The position numbers and the translations under genes are program-made. The notes beneath the pieces are model-generated. The model was given only the letters and a program-made list of their open reading frames with translations, ran no database searches and was not told the DNA's origin. From Mariaggregatimicrobium sp964498785 (lineage in GTDB: Bacteria; Zhuqueibacterota; Zhuqueibacteria; Thermofontimicrobiales; Thiofontviventaceae): 64,000 nt of DNA. Position 1 is the stretch's first letter. The number at the start of each line of letters is the position of its first letter. This document shows, piece by piece, positions 27,021 through 36,082 of the stretch. The stretch spans positions 45,927 through 109,926 of the forward strand of contig CAZCJL010000008.1 of NCBI GenBank assembly GCA_964498785.1, in the 5' to 3' direction.

Positions 27021-28502
27021 TTAGACAATTTCCATAAAAGCATGAAAAGTGGTATCACCCCGTAATATTTTCAAGATGATAACGTCTTTGTGTTTGAGTG
27101 CGGCCAACACCGACAGGAAAATATCTACGGAAAGTATTTTTCGGTCACCGATTTCGAGAATAAGATCATGTAATTGAACACCTGCCTCATAGGCCGGACT
27201 AAATCTTTCCAGCGCGGTAACGATTACGCCATAATCTTTATCAATGCCCAAATCTTTGGCAACCTGGCCAGCAATAGATTCAACTTGCAGCCCACCATTC
27301 TCGTAGTTCTTTTTTTGATTAAGAGCAGATTTAACTTGAATCGATTGTTTTCTTTCGCCAAGGGCTACGGTTAATTTAACAGGTTGTTTTTTTCTGATAA
27401 CTATTAATTCGAGAAGATCGGCTGGGTTTTTCTGTGTAATGATACTTTGAACAATATTTGCATCATTGACTTCCATGTCATCAATTTTTATGAGAACATC
27501 TTTTTCACGTAATCCGGCAGCCCTTGCGGGGCCACCTTCGCTCAGGGCATCGATAAAAACGCCTCTGGGTTTATCCAATCCTAATGCACGTGCTTTCTTT
27601 TCATCAACATCCTGCATCGAAACGCCGAGATAGCCTCTCACAACCCGGCCTTTTTCAATCAGGTCATCCATAATTTCCCTGGCAAGATTGATGGGAATAG
27701 CAAATCCATATCCCTGGTTATAGCCGTTTTCCGTGGCAATAGCTGTGTTAATACCAATCACCTCGCCGTTTAAATTAACTAACGCCCCCCCACTATTTCC
27801 AGGATTAATCGCAGCGTCGGTTTGGATAAAATTTTCCACACCATACGTATCGCGAATAATATTAATATCTCTTCCCATTGCGCTGATAATGCCTGCTGTG
27901 ATTGTAGAACTCAATTCCAACGGATTTCCTACCGCAAGAACCCATTCACCAATGAGGCATGATTCGGAGTCACCAAGTTTAGCCACTGGCAGTCGATCAC
28001 CGTCGATTTTTATAACCGCGACTTCGGTTAGTGGATCCACGCCCACAATTTCAGCATGAAATGTTCGACGGTCAGATAACGACACTTCAATAAATTCTGC
28101 ATTTTCGACGACATGTACATTTGTTAAAACATGACCATCCTTTGAAACAATAATTCCTGATCCGGATCCGCGCTGACGGAATTCCCGAGGGATCGAATGA
28201 TTATTATAATATTGATCGCCAAAAAATTCGTTCATGTCACTACCGCCTAATCTCTGTCGCCACAAATCTCTTGTACGGACGACCAGTGTACTATGAATGC
28301 TCACAACAGTGGGAATAACTTGTTGCGCGATTTCTGTAAACGCCTGACTCGTTTTGTATATATTAAATGTCGATTTCGATATATTTTTATTTCGGGTTAA
28401 AATAAAATCATCCGAGGATTTGACACTATATCCCAAATTAAAAATAAGCGTAACGAAAACTGCTATTGTTGTAACCATCAGGATGCGTAATCTACCAGAC
28501 AT
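27021..28502 (-). CDS. HtrA-like protease with Glu in place of catalytic Asp
   Basis: This is a 493-residue HtrA paralogue: an N-terminal membrane signal or anchor (6-25), protease domain, PDZ1 (about 285-375) and PDZ2 (about 400-490). His130 (NVHV) and Ser237 (GNSGGAL) are present, but the position of the catalytic Asp reads PLTEVAVIK, with Glu160 (codon GAA) where the paralogue at 23298 has KTDVAVIK. The triad would be His-Glu-Ser, possibly slower or chaperone-like. It lies 25 bases after the YugP-type gene and is followed by a repeat and a strong terminator, so the pair forms its own unit. Confidence 0.88.
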   Translation of the reverse strand: MSGRLRILMVTTIAVFVTLIFNLGYSVKSSDDFILTRNKNISKSTFNIYKTSQAFTEIAQQVIPTVVSIHSTLVVRTRDLWRQRLGGSDMNEFFGDQYYNNHSIPREFRQRGSGSGIIVSKDGHVLTNVHVVENAEFIEVSLSDRRTFHAEIVGVDPLTEVAVIKIDGDRLPVAKLGDSESCLIGEWVLAVGNPLELSSTITAGIISAMGRDINIIRDTYGVENFIQTDAAINPGNSGGALVNLNGEVIGINTAIATENGYNQGYGFAIPINLAREIMDDLIEKGRVVRGYLGVSMQDVDEKKARALGLDKPRGVFIDALSEGGPARAAGLREKDVLIKIDDMEVNDANIVQSIITQKNPADLLELIVIRKKQPVKLTVALGERKQSIQVKSALNQKKNYENGGLQVESIAGQVAKDLGIDKDYGVIVTALERFSPAYEAGVQLHDLILEIGDRKILSVDIFLSVLAALKHKDVIILKILRGDTTFHAFMEIV

Positions 28503-28527
28503 TGTCTTGTTCCTTCATAATCAATAT

Positions 28528-29217
28528 TTAATCGCCTTCTCCTCGTAAAATTAACAAGCGAACAAGATGCATAACAGCTACCGCAGTGGATGCAACATAA
28601 GTTAATGCCGCGGCGTTCAGTACCTTTCTGGCTGATTTAAGTTCTTTTCCTGCTAAATATCCACCAGATTCCAGTTGTAACATTGCTCGTTTGCTTGCAT
28701 TAAATTCTACTGGTAACGTAATAACAGTAAAAGCAACGGCGCCAGCAAATAACCAAATGCCAACGTCCATCAAAATACCAGAATTCATAAATAATCCGAC
28801 GATAAATAATGGTATTGCGAGGTTAGAGCCTATATTTGCCACAGGGAAAAAACTATGACGCATTCTTAATGGAGAATACCCTGTACTATGTTGTATTGCA
28901 TGTCCGGCCTCATGTGCAGCAACCCCCAAAGCAGCAATGGATTTGGAACTGTAAATGCTTTCAGAAAGTCGTAGCTTTTTCGAAGTTGGATCGTAGTGGT
29001 CTGTTAATGAACCTTCGGTTTTCTCAACTTCGACATCATAAATATTATTATTTCTTAGTACATTTGTCGCAACTTGTGAACCGGTTAATCCACGGGAGGA
29101 TACAATCTGATTATATTTTTTAAAAGTGCTTTTTACTTTATACTGAGCATATATTGCAAAAGCCATCGCCGGGATTAAAAGCATCAAATCTGTTAATGAA
29201 AAAAATCCGAAAAACAT
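28528..29217 (-). CDS. YugP-type membrane zinc metallopeptidase
   Basis: From the ATG at 29215-29217 this is 229 residues; GAGGG lies 7 bases upstream, and 12 extra upstream codons look like leader. It has an N-terminal membrane helix, the zinc-binding motif HEAGHAIQH near residue 100, and further helices (SNLAIPLFIVGLFM, GIWLFAGAVAFTVI and a C-terminal one), as in the Zn_peptidase_2/YugP family of integral membrane proteases. LPVEFNASKRA is also typical. Its substrate is unknown. The partnership with the downstream HtrA-like protease suggests envelope quality control; this is inference. Confidence 0.88.
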   Translation of the reverse strand: MFFGFFSLTDLMLLIPAMAFAIYAQYKVKSTFKKYNQIVSSRGLTGSQVATNVLRNNNIYDVEVEKTEGSLTDHYDPTSKKLRLSESIYSSKSIAALGVAAHEAGHAIQHSTGYSPLRMRHSFFPVANIGSNLAIPLFIVGLFMNSGILMDVGIWLFAGAVAFTVITLPVEFNASKRAMLQLESGGYLAGKELKSARKVLNAAALTYVASTAVAVMHLVRLLILRGEGD

Positions 29218-29404
29218 ATTTTCATCCCTCATTTTGTTCACGTTTTTTAACAAATTTTACTCAAAATACTTTAAAATAGTTCCTCAGGTTAGGGGGTTCT
29301 AATATGACACTTTTTGAACAAATAAAAGTAATTCGGTCTATTTTCGCACGACCTCCGCAAGCCCTGACTCTTGTAGAACTAAACCATCATTTTTTTTCTT
29401 CGGT

Positions 29405-30319
29405 TCAATTTGTATGGTACAGGTTTTTTACAAGAATAAGCTTATTCCCTGCGATTGAATCTGCTTTGTAATAAACATCATCAACAGAACGCTTAATGAT
29501 ATGCAATCCAAATCCGCCGGTTTTACGATCATTGACAGCTTGTCGAACATCGAATTTTTTATTCGGGTCAAATTTAAATCCTTTGCCCCAATCACTTATC
29601 ATGATAATGAACTTTTTATCAACCGTGCCAACGGTTACTTCGATCAAATTATCCGCAGAGGTGGAATAGTACGCATGCTCTACAACATTAAGACAGGCTT
29701 CATAGACAGTTACTTTTATTTTGCTTAACTCTTTTTTATTAAATCCGGCCTTTTTTGCTCGCTCAATAACAAAATCACAAATGCTGTATAAATTTTCCAC
29801 GTTGCTCTGGGTTTTGAATTTTTCGCCCTCAATGCTTTCAAAAACTGCTAAATCCGAAGTTTGAGCCTGATTTTCCTGTTCCAACTTTAATTCGACATTT
29901 TTTTTATCGCTTGATTTTGTCTGAAGATTTCCATTAATATGAATGGACGCTTGTTCAAAATCTTCGCCAAAATCCTGTAATGCGAATTCTTCTTCGCTTT
30001 CAATAGCAAGATATGTCAGCGGGCTAAATGTTGCCAAATTATTTCGAGCGGAATTTGACACGTTAATGAGCTTCACGGTTCCTCCCAGCCTTCGAGCCTG
30101 ATTCGTGACTTCAATCAATAGCGCAATGAATCGACTAGGCGGAAGCTTTATATTTTGCATATTAATGGTCAAATTTACCTTATTATTCTTAAAACAATTA
30201 CGAAATAATTCTTCTAATTCAGGTATTGAAACGGGTAATTCAGCCCCTCTGTCCAAATCAATTTGAACGGCATCTCCATTGATGCCTATCTTTTGAGTTG
30301 TAGCGATATTGCCGTTCAT
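29405..30319 (-). CDS. STAS-HATPase fusion (partner-switch regulator)
   Basis: This is a 304-residue cytoplasmic protein. Residues about 10-110 resemble a STAS (anti-sigma-factor antagonist) domain, with Ser62 in LPPSRF at the usual phosphorylation turn. After a linker, residues about 170-300 form an RsbW/SpoIIAB-like HATPase: N-box E207-N211-H215 (YEACLNVVEHAY), G1 DWGKG (243-247) and G2 GGFGLHI (268-274). Kinase and antagonist are normally separate proteins that switch partners to free a sigma factor; here they are in one chain. It stands alone, with gaps of about 150 bases upstream and about 70 downstream. Target unknown. Confidence 0.8.
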   Translation of the reverse strand: MNGNIATTQKIGINGDAVQIDLDRGAELPVSIPELEELFRNCFKNNKVNLTINMQNIKLPPSRFIALLIEVTNQARRLGGTVKLINVSNSARNNLATFSPLTYLAIESEEEFALQDFGEDFEQASIHINGNLQTKSSDKKNVELKLEQENQAQTSDLAVFESIEGEKFKTQSNVENLYSICDFVIERAKKAGFNKKELSKIKVTVYEACLNVVEHAYYSTSADNLIEVTVGTVDKKFIIMISDWGKGFKFDPNKKFDVRQAVNDRKTGGFGLHIIKRSVDDVYYKADSIAGNKLILVKNLYHTN

Positions 30320-30388
30320 ATTCTTTATTATTTAAAATTCGTTAACTGTTTTTTATAATTATCGTTTTGTTTTAAAAAAAATTAATCA

Positions 30389-31924
30389 TTAAATTTCGAT
30401 CCACCTTTGCTGACGATCTGCGGTAAGGAATACACCAGCCTCACCCATTAACGGACATTTTGTAACGCAAATACCACAGCCAATGCATAAATCTTCTTCA
30501 ACATAGGGATATTTCACATTTTTCATTGTGCCATCAGGTTTTGTAACTTCTTTTACTTCAAATTTTATCGCTTTATCAGATACAGGGCAATGTTCCTCAC
30601 AAACAATGCAATCATCATTCCGATACCAGGGGATACAACGATTTTTATTGAACCGGGCCGTTCCGAGTGGTAATTTCTTTTTTTGCTCAATCGTCAATGG
30701 ATGAATCGCTCCAGTGGGGCATACTTCCCCACAAAGCACGCAATCGAATTCGCAATAACCGGACCGCGGTGACGCAACTGGTGTCCAAATACCTTCCCAG
30801 CCGCTTTCTAACAATGCTGGTTGCAAAAACCGGCCGGTGGTAGAACAAATTTTAACACATGCCTGACATCGAATACAACGATCTAAAAAATCATCCTCTT
30901 CAAGTGATCCTGGAGGCCGAATTGCAATATCAGCATTGTTTTTTTCGATAAATGCAGTTTTAGTAATTCCGACTGCGAATAATCCTGCCAGCCCGGAAAA
31001 CACAAACCGACGTTTGGACACATCAGTTTTAATCGGAGATTTTTCAGCCTTCAGAGAATATTCAAAAGCGTTAGTCGGACAAATCGTAACACAATTCATA
31101 CACTCAATGCACTCAAAACGCGAATAAGACCTGAAATCTTCTGTAATTGCATCCATTTTACAATTCCGATAACACCGACCACAATCGATGCAGTTATCGT
31201 TTACAGAACGCTTCAGGATTCGTAATTTTGAAAATAACGCATATAACGCGCCTAACGGACATAAATACCGACACCAAAATCTTTTCGTAATCATTCCGAG
31301 ACTTAAAATCCCCATAAAGAATAGAATAATAAATACACTTCTCTGAAAATGCAGTGGTTCAATGGGGATTACCGAGCCGCGAAAGGAATCATAAACTGAA
31401 AAAACCGTATCCTCAAACCAGCCCAATTTTATGAAGATATTAAAAATGGATTCAACGAAAACTGAAAAAATCGGATACAGCGTTAAAGTAAATGTTCTGG
31501 TAATGAGTGCAATAGGATCCATAAACCAGATTAGCTGTACAGATACGAATGCCGCAAATAAAATCAGAATTAGAATTGAGTATTTCCAGACGCGATAAGA
31601 TCGTTTGGAATCATTTTTTAATTTTCGCACTTTTGCAGAAATATGATCACTAAAATCAATTACTGTTCCTAACGGACACACCCACCCACAGAACACACGA
31701 CCCAAAAATACGGTTACAAAAAGAAATATAAACGCGATGATAAATGATCCAAAAATGAATTGTCTGGTGGTAATGATCGTCGTAAGTGCCACTAACGGAT
31801 CAGAGCGAAGAAAAATATCAGAAGGGATTAGCGTCTCGTAAGGAAAGGTTGCTTTAAAAAACAGATATACGAATACTATCAAAAAAAAGGATTGAGAAAT
31901 TCTTCTGACTAATTGCATCTTCAA
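30389..31924 (-). CDS. Membrane multi-cluster ferredoxin (NapH/CcoG-like)
   Basis: This is a 511-residue protein. The N-terminal part has about five membrane helices and two CxxxCP loops (GWVCPLGT, RYLCPLGA), as in NapH/MauN/CcoG-type quinol-linked Fe-S proteins. The C-terminal half carries several 4Fe-4S binding runs (CIDCGRCYRNC, CIECMNCVTIC, CIRCQACVKIC, CVLCGEVCPTG, CIVCEEHCPVS, CIGCGICVTKC), at least five clusters. An internal hydrophobic segment near residues 310-330 may be a further anchor. It probably carries electrons between the quinone pool and an unknown partner. The DUF362 gene lies upstream, beyond a hairpin. Confidence 0.85.
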   Translation of the reverse strand: MKMQLVRRISQSFFLIVFVYLFFKATFPYETLIPSDIFLRSDPLVALTTIITTRQFIFGSFIIAFIFLFVTVFLGRVFCGWVCPLGTVIDFSDHISAKVRKLKNDSKRSYRVWKYSILILILFAAFVSVQLIWFMDPIALITRTFTLTLYPIFSVFVESIFNIFIKLGWFEDTVFSVYDSFRGSVIPIEPLHFQRSVFIILFFMGILSLGMITKRFWCRYLCPLGALYALFSKLRILKRSVNDNCIDCGRCYRNCKMDAITEDFRSYSRFECIECMNCVTICPTNAFEYSLKAEKSPIKTDVSKRRFVFSGLAGLFAVGITKTAFIEKNNADIAIRPPGSLEEDDFLDRCIRCQACVKICSTTGRFLQPALLESGWEGIWTPVASPRSGYCEFDCVLCGEVCPTGAIHPLTIEQKKKLPLGTARFNKNRCIPWYRNDDCIVCEEHCPVSDKAIKFEVKEVTKPDGTMKNVKYPYVEEDLCIGCGICVTKCPLMGEAGVFLTADRQQRWIEI

Positions 31925-31984
31925 AAATCCACATTGTTAAAAACGATTGTTATTTAATATTGATTTAAAAGATGAGGAATCCAT

Positions 31985-32039
31985 AAAAAACAGATCACCT
32001 CTTTTCAAAGGAGTCGTATCAAGTGTCGTAAGAGGTGAT
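31985..32039 (-). terminator. Hairpin after the DUF362 gene
   Basis: A perfect 10-bp inverted repeat (31994-32003 and 32030-32039, ATCACCTCTT and its complement) with a 26-base loop, followed on the minus strand by CTGTTTTTT. The long loop makes termination less certain than for the other hairpins here. Confidence 0.6.
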
Positions 32040-32062
32040 TCATATTTTTTAAAGAAATGAAT

Positions 32063-32989
32063 TTAAACGGACAGGTCGACAGTGGCTATATTGAGTTTAT
32101 CCAGGTCAATTTCGCCCAGTCCCATTTCGGATGCCACCCGGATATAACCCAGATCTGTCCCCTTTAAGTTGAATAAAGTAGCGCCCAACGAATCAACGGC
32201 AACAGGGTCTATTCCTGCAATCACAGTATTCATTTCTTTAACATCGTTTAAATTACCACCCTGGGGACCGTTATGCATCAATACACGTACAGCATCAATT
32301 ATCGTAATACTGGGACGAATAACGGTATTTAAATCCGCAAGTTTTTGATCAAAATTACTATGAATAGCCCCGCGATTCCCGCCGATAATCCCCAAAATAT
32401 TTTTCAGCCCCAGAGTCACTTGTGCCAGAGAATGATGCTTGGCAATCGGGACATTGATATAAACATCAGCATCCAGTACATCGGAATAAAATTCCCATGC
32501 GCTTAATGCTTTTCCTTTTGTAATTTTCACTTTTTTAAATTTTTGCGGAAACATATAATTGACCGTGGCGCCGGCCTCTTTTGCAGCTTTCTCAATGCCG
32601 CTTAATCGATAACATCGCTTTGTTTCGTTACATGTGTTGTCAAAAACTTTAATTTTTGAAGCGCCTGCTTGATCACATAATCTGATAATTTCGGCAACTA
32701 CATCAGGATTTGTATTCGCTGCCTGCTCCGGTCTCCGCGCCCAACCAATGTTCGGTTTTACAACAACAGTATCCCCTTTCTTAATAAACCTGGAAATCCC
32801 TCCGAACATATCAAACGCCTTGACAACCAATTCCGCAGGACTACCATTTTTTACCATTACAAGATCCTGAGGTAATTTCATTTTGTTCTTTTCATCTGCA
32901 AATAACATCCCCGGCACATTCAAACTTAAAGCTCCAAAAGTTACCGTACCGAGCTGAAGGCTCTTTTTAATAAAATCTCTTCTAAGCAT
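32063..32989 (-). CDS. Tat-exported DUF362 protein
   Basis: From the ATG at 32987-32989 this is 308 residues; GGTGA lies 7 bases upstream, and an upstream TTG is less likely. The N-terminus LRRDFIKKS is a twin-arginine motif followed by a hydrophobic stretch, so the protein is probably exported folded. The rest matches the DUF362 family (VVVKPNIGWARRPEQAANTNPDVV, PIAKHHSLAQVTLGLKNILG, VDSLGATLF). DUF362 proteins often accompany ferredoxins, and here the multi-cluster membrane ferredoxin is next downstream, which suggests a redox pair. The biochemical activity is unknown. Confidence 0.85.
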   Translation of the reverse strand: MLRRDFIKKSLQLGTVTFGALSLNVPGMLFADEKNKMKLPQDLVMVKNGSPAELVVKAFDMFGGISRFIKKGDTVVVKPNIGWARRPEQAANTNPDVVAEIIRLCDQAGASKIKVFDNTCNETKRCYRLSGIEKAAKEAGATVNYMFPQKFKKVKITKGKALSAWEFYSDVLDADVYINVPIAKHHSLAQVTLGLKNILGIIGGNRGAIHSNFDQKLADLNTVIRPSITIIDAVRVLMHNGPQGGNLNDVKEMNTVIAGIDPVAVDSLGATLFNLKGTDLGYIRVASEMGLGEIDLDKLNIATVDLSV

Positions 32990-33058
32990 AAACAATCACC
33001 ATTTAAGTTTAAATATTAATCTATCTGATTATATAAAAAAATCAGACAAAAATCAAGT

Positions 33059-33086
33059 AAAAAAAACCCTGTCAGGATTGACAGGG
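33059..33086 (-). terminator. Terminator of the cytoplasmic TPR gene
   Basis: CCCTGTCA-GGAT-TGACAGGG (33067-33074 and 33079-33086) forms an 8-bp stem with a 4-base loop, followed by eight T on the minus strand. It lies 30 bases after the stop of the gene at 33116. Confidence 0.88.
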
Positions 33087-33115
33087 CAAATAGAAAATGT
33101 TATATGAAAATATCG

Positions 33116-34447
33116 CTAGTTCGATTCGTGATGTAAAGCCTCCGGGATTGTATCGTTATGTTGTAGTAAATCTAACCAATCATTCTCAGGTGTATTAAAA
33201 AATAATCTCAAGTTTTCTGTATAATTGTACAATTTCAATTTCTGATAAATCTCAAACGCTTTATGAAAATAATGTGCTGCATCATCGATCCTTTCGTATT
33301 CAATAAGCATTTTAGCATATTCTGTACACGTATTAGCAACTCCCAGCGGAATACAAAAGTCCTCATAAAAGTGAATACTTTCTTCATAAAAGAGAGATGC
33401 AATTTTATATTGATTGTAATTTTTAAAAATAGAGCCAAGTATTTTGCAAGCCTTCGCAAGACCAAGCGAGCTATCAATTTTTGCTAAAAGGTGCAACGCT
33501 TTTGTGCAATACTTGCAGGCGTTTCTTGAATCACCAACTTCAAGATAAAACAATCCTTTATTCAAATTAATGAAGGCCATTTGCTGAAAATCCTCGATTT
33601 CCTGGCTAATTTCCAGGCCATTATTCAGATATGTCAATGCATGTTGATAATTAGAGCGCTGCAAATAAACAATTGCCAGATTATTCAAGCAATCACTCTG
33701 ACCATTAAAATCCTTAATTGCTTTGAACGTTTCATAAGCACTTTGAAAATGATATTCACTCTGTTCAGATTCTCCCATTATGCGAGAAACAACGCCAAGA
33801 CAATTTTTAATACATGCCAATCGTTTTTTATTGGCAACTCCTTCCGCGATTCGTAAAGCGATTTCATAATGCTTTTTCGCTCTAAAATAATCACCAGAAC
33901 GATGAAATGCCTGGCCAATATTAAAATAGCTATCCAATTCACCCATAAAATCATTTATACTTTTAAATATTTCCGAAGCCTCGGTTAAATTCATTATTGA
34001 ATTTACGAATTCATGCTTTTCAAAATAGTACTTTCCTAATTTCAATTTTGCCAATGCTTGATATCGTGCATTCTTTAATCGTTGACTTATATGGATCGTA
34101 TCTGTTAATACATGTTTCGCTTTCTCGAAATCACCTATTAGTCTGTATATTTTCGAATACGACAATAAAATAAAGAATGCAAAGTTATTATCTGTTTCAA
34201 ATTCAGATAAATCTTTGATTTCTGATAGTGCCTTATCAAGAGTAAGAAGGTTTTTGTCGGCATATCGTGATGCCGCACCGTTTTTTTCGTGTTCAAGCTG
34301 TGCCAGCGGTTGTTTAAGCAGCGAAATTACTTCTCTAATATCTCGTCTTTTGGTTGGACTTGATTCATTGATTAAATTTTTTTGTTTAACAAAAAAATTT
34401 ATTTTCTTTAAAAATTTTCCTACCTCTGATTCGTCGTTTAGAGACAT
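33116..34447 (-). CDS. Cytoplasmic TPR protein
   Basis: This is a 443-residue protein with no signal peptide or membrane segment. From about residue 95 to 400 it is a run of eight to nine TPR-like units of the 40-residue type (HVLTDTIHISQRLKNARYQALAKLKLGKYY, HFQSAYETFKAIKDFNGQSDCLNNLAIVYL and similar). Such long-unit TPRs occur in regulators of the LGN/Rap/AraC-TPR kind, but no DNA-binding or enzymatic domain is visible, so it is probably a protein-protein adaptor. It forms a single-gene unit with its own terminator. Function unknown. Confidence 0.75.
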   Translation of the reverse strand: MSLNDESEVGKFLKKINFFVKQKNLINESSPTKRRDIREVISLLKQPLAQLEHEKNGAASRYADKNLLTLDKALSEIKDLSEFETDNNFAFFILLSYSKIYRLIGDFEKAKHVLTDTIHISQRLKNARYQALAKLKLGKYYFEKHEFVNSIMNLTEASEIFKSINDFMGELDSYFNIGQAFHRSGDYFRAKKHYEIALRIAEGVANKKRLACIKNCLGVVSRIMGESEQSEYHFQSAYETFKAIKDFNGQSDCLNNLAIVYLQRSNYQHALTYLNNGLEISQEIEDFQQMAFINLNKGLFYLEVGDSRNACKYCTKALHLLAKIDSSLGLAKACKILGSIFKNYNQYKIASLFYEESIHFYEDFCIPLGVANTCTEYAKMLIEYERIDDAAHYFHKAFEIYQKLKLYNYTENLRLFFNTPENDWLDLLQHNDTIPEALHHESN

Positions 34448-34949
34448 TTCATCTCCCTTTTAGTTAGGATATTCACTCCCTTCACTAATCTCTGTTATCG
34501 ACGAACCCTTGCCATTCCTTTAGTTACCATCCAAAATTCTAAAATGAAAATATAAGCACTATTCTATTCGTGAATGAATCACTTGTATCCGCCAGGACAT
34601 AGCCGTCAGGATATGAATGTAACCGGATTAAAAACATCTTTTTAAGGAGTGGCTGCCAGCAAGTATTAAATTAAGTTATGAACACGGATTACTGATTTTT
34701 CGAAGCAGAAAGCAAGACTTTGTACTAAATAATTAACTTCATCATTCCAATTCCTTTTAAAATCGTTAATCCCCATTCGAATATCAAGAACAATAAGACT
34801 TGAACATTAGAATCAAATGAGTAACATAAAAAATGGCGCAAAAATAAAAAATGCATCTGAGATTCATATTCACAACAATCTCAAATGCATTTTTCTAGAA
34901 TTTACAATGCCCTGATATCAAACGAGGGCGTTATTTAAATTTCAACTTG
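34448..34949. other. Intergenic gap of about 500 bp
   Basis: This region lies upstream of the cytoplasmic TPR gene and downstream of the exported TPR gene. Apart from the terminator at 34847-34894 I see only AT-rich sequence and a 32-codon open frame (34539-34637, minus) without a convincing ribosome-binding site. It may hold the promoter of the gene at 33116, but no standard -35/-10 pair stood out. Confidence 0.5.
34847..34894. terminator. Bidirectional terminator hairpin
   Basis: AAAAATGCATCTGAGATT (34847-34864) pairs with 34877-34894 at 17 of 18 positions, with a 12-base loop and A/T runs at both ends. It lies about 55 bases after the stop of the exported TPR gene at 34950. Confidence 0.8.
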
Positions 34950-35900
34950 TTACTTTTTATATTTTCTTTTGATCAAATCGATTTGATAATCTGCATTTCT
35001 TTTCCAACGGCGATCCATATCTCCGGCCATTGTGTAATACTTGATAGCATTATCGTACTGGCCTAATCGCTCGTAAGCCTGGCCGGCTTCGAAGGCAGCC
35101 TTACCGTTTTTTCTCGGTTGATTTTCCAGGCTTTTTAACGCCATTTCCAATGCTTCACTATTTCGCCCAAGTTTGTTGAAAAGTGCCGCCAGTCGATAAT
35201 ACGCGCTTTCTTTATCCGGTTTGATTTCAATCGACTTTTTATAAGCTGCGATTGCCTTTTCTGTATCTCCTGCATTTTCGTACGCCACCCCGAGCGCGTT
35301 ATACGCAGAAAAATGATTCTCTCTCAACTCTGTTACCTTCTCAAAGGCGTCCGCAGCTTTTTCAAATCTCTTTAAAGCATTATAGATTGTTCCCAGTTCG
35401 TAAAAAGCCTTGTACGAAGAAGTATCGATTGTTACAGCAGAATTAATAGTAGTAAGTGCATAATCATACTGTTTCAACTGGCGATATAGCATTGCCATCG
35501 ACAGGAAAGCTTCTGCATACATTGGGTCTAATTCAGTCGCTTTTTGATACGCCATGATCGCATCGTTATACCTGTTCAGTCTTTTCAGAGCTAATCCTTT
35601 TCCGTAATAGGCTTTTGACAATGTCGCATCATATTGCAATGCTAATTCATAAGATTTTAAAGCTTTTTCCCACTGTTGTTTTTTAATAAAAGTATTCCCC
35701 TCATTAACAGCCTGTTTAGCCAAATTTGCATTCTTTGCTTCTTCCAATTGCTTTAATTTTGCTTCATTCTCCTTAGCAATTCGAATTGAATCTTGCTTGT
35801 ACTTTTCAAGCTGTTGATTATAATCAGCCTCCTGGCTAAAGCCGCTACTGACGACAAACAGCATTACTGCTATTATTGTCAAAATTCTACATAAACTCAT
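34950..35900 (-). CDS. Exported TPR-repeat protein
   Basis: This is a 316-residue protein with a signal peptide (cleavage near residue 22, VVSSGFSQ), a short charged coiled-coil (about 28-65) and six to seven canonical 34-residue TPRs (about 70-300; for example AYYGKGLALKRLNRYNDAIMAYQKATELDP). The protein is probably periplasmic. Such proteins act as scaffolds in envelope assembly or secretion; no partner is indicated by the neighbours (tRNA-Leu upstream, terminator downstream). The ATG is preceded by GGAGGAAACG. Confidence 0.8.
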   Translation of the reverse strand: MSLCRILTIIAVMLFVVSSGFSQEADYNQQLEKYKQDSIRIAKENEAKLKQLEEAKNANLAKQAVNEGNTFIKKQQWEKALKSYELALQYDATLSKAYYGKGLALKRLNRYNDAIMAYQKATELDPMYAEAFLSMAMLYRQLKQYDYALTTINSAVTIDTSSYKAFYELGTIYNALKRFEKAADAFEKVTELRENHFSAYNALGVAYENAGDTEKAIAAYKKSIEIKPDKESAYYRLAALFNKLGRNSEALEMALKSLENQPRKNGKAAFEAGQAYERLGQYDNAIKYYTMAGDMDRRWKRNADYQIDLIKRKYKK

Positions 35901-35950
35901 AAAACGTTTCCTCCTTCCACACTTTTTTTAATACACAATTAATATGTATG

Positions 35951-36034
35951 TGCCGAAGGCGGGATTCGAACCCGCACGCCCATGGGACACTACCCCCTCA
36001 AGATAGCGTGTCTACCAAATTCCACCACTTCGGC
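35951..36034 (-). tRNA. tRNA-Leu (GAG)
   Basis: The minus strand folds as an 84-nt class II tRNA: acceptor GCCGAAG/CTTCGGC with discriminator A, the D-arm GGTGGAATTTGGTAGAC, anticodon loop CTTGAGG (anticodon GAG, reading CUC/CUU), a long variable arm and T-loop GGTTCGAATCC. The 3' CCA is not encoded. It lies 48 bases after secG and is probably co-transcribed with gap-tpiA-secG. Confidence 0.96.
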
Positions 36035-36082
36035 AATCAATACCAACCAAAAAGGGAATGATTGGTATTGTAACATGTTTAT

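Noticed and set aside
34539..34637. 32-codon minus-strand frame (HSYPDGYVLAD and so on)
   Set aside because: No ribosome-binding site, no hydrophobic or domain pattern, and no support from neighbours; it could be a chance frame or a remnant.
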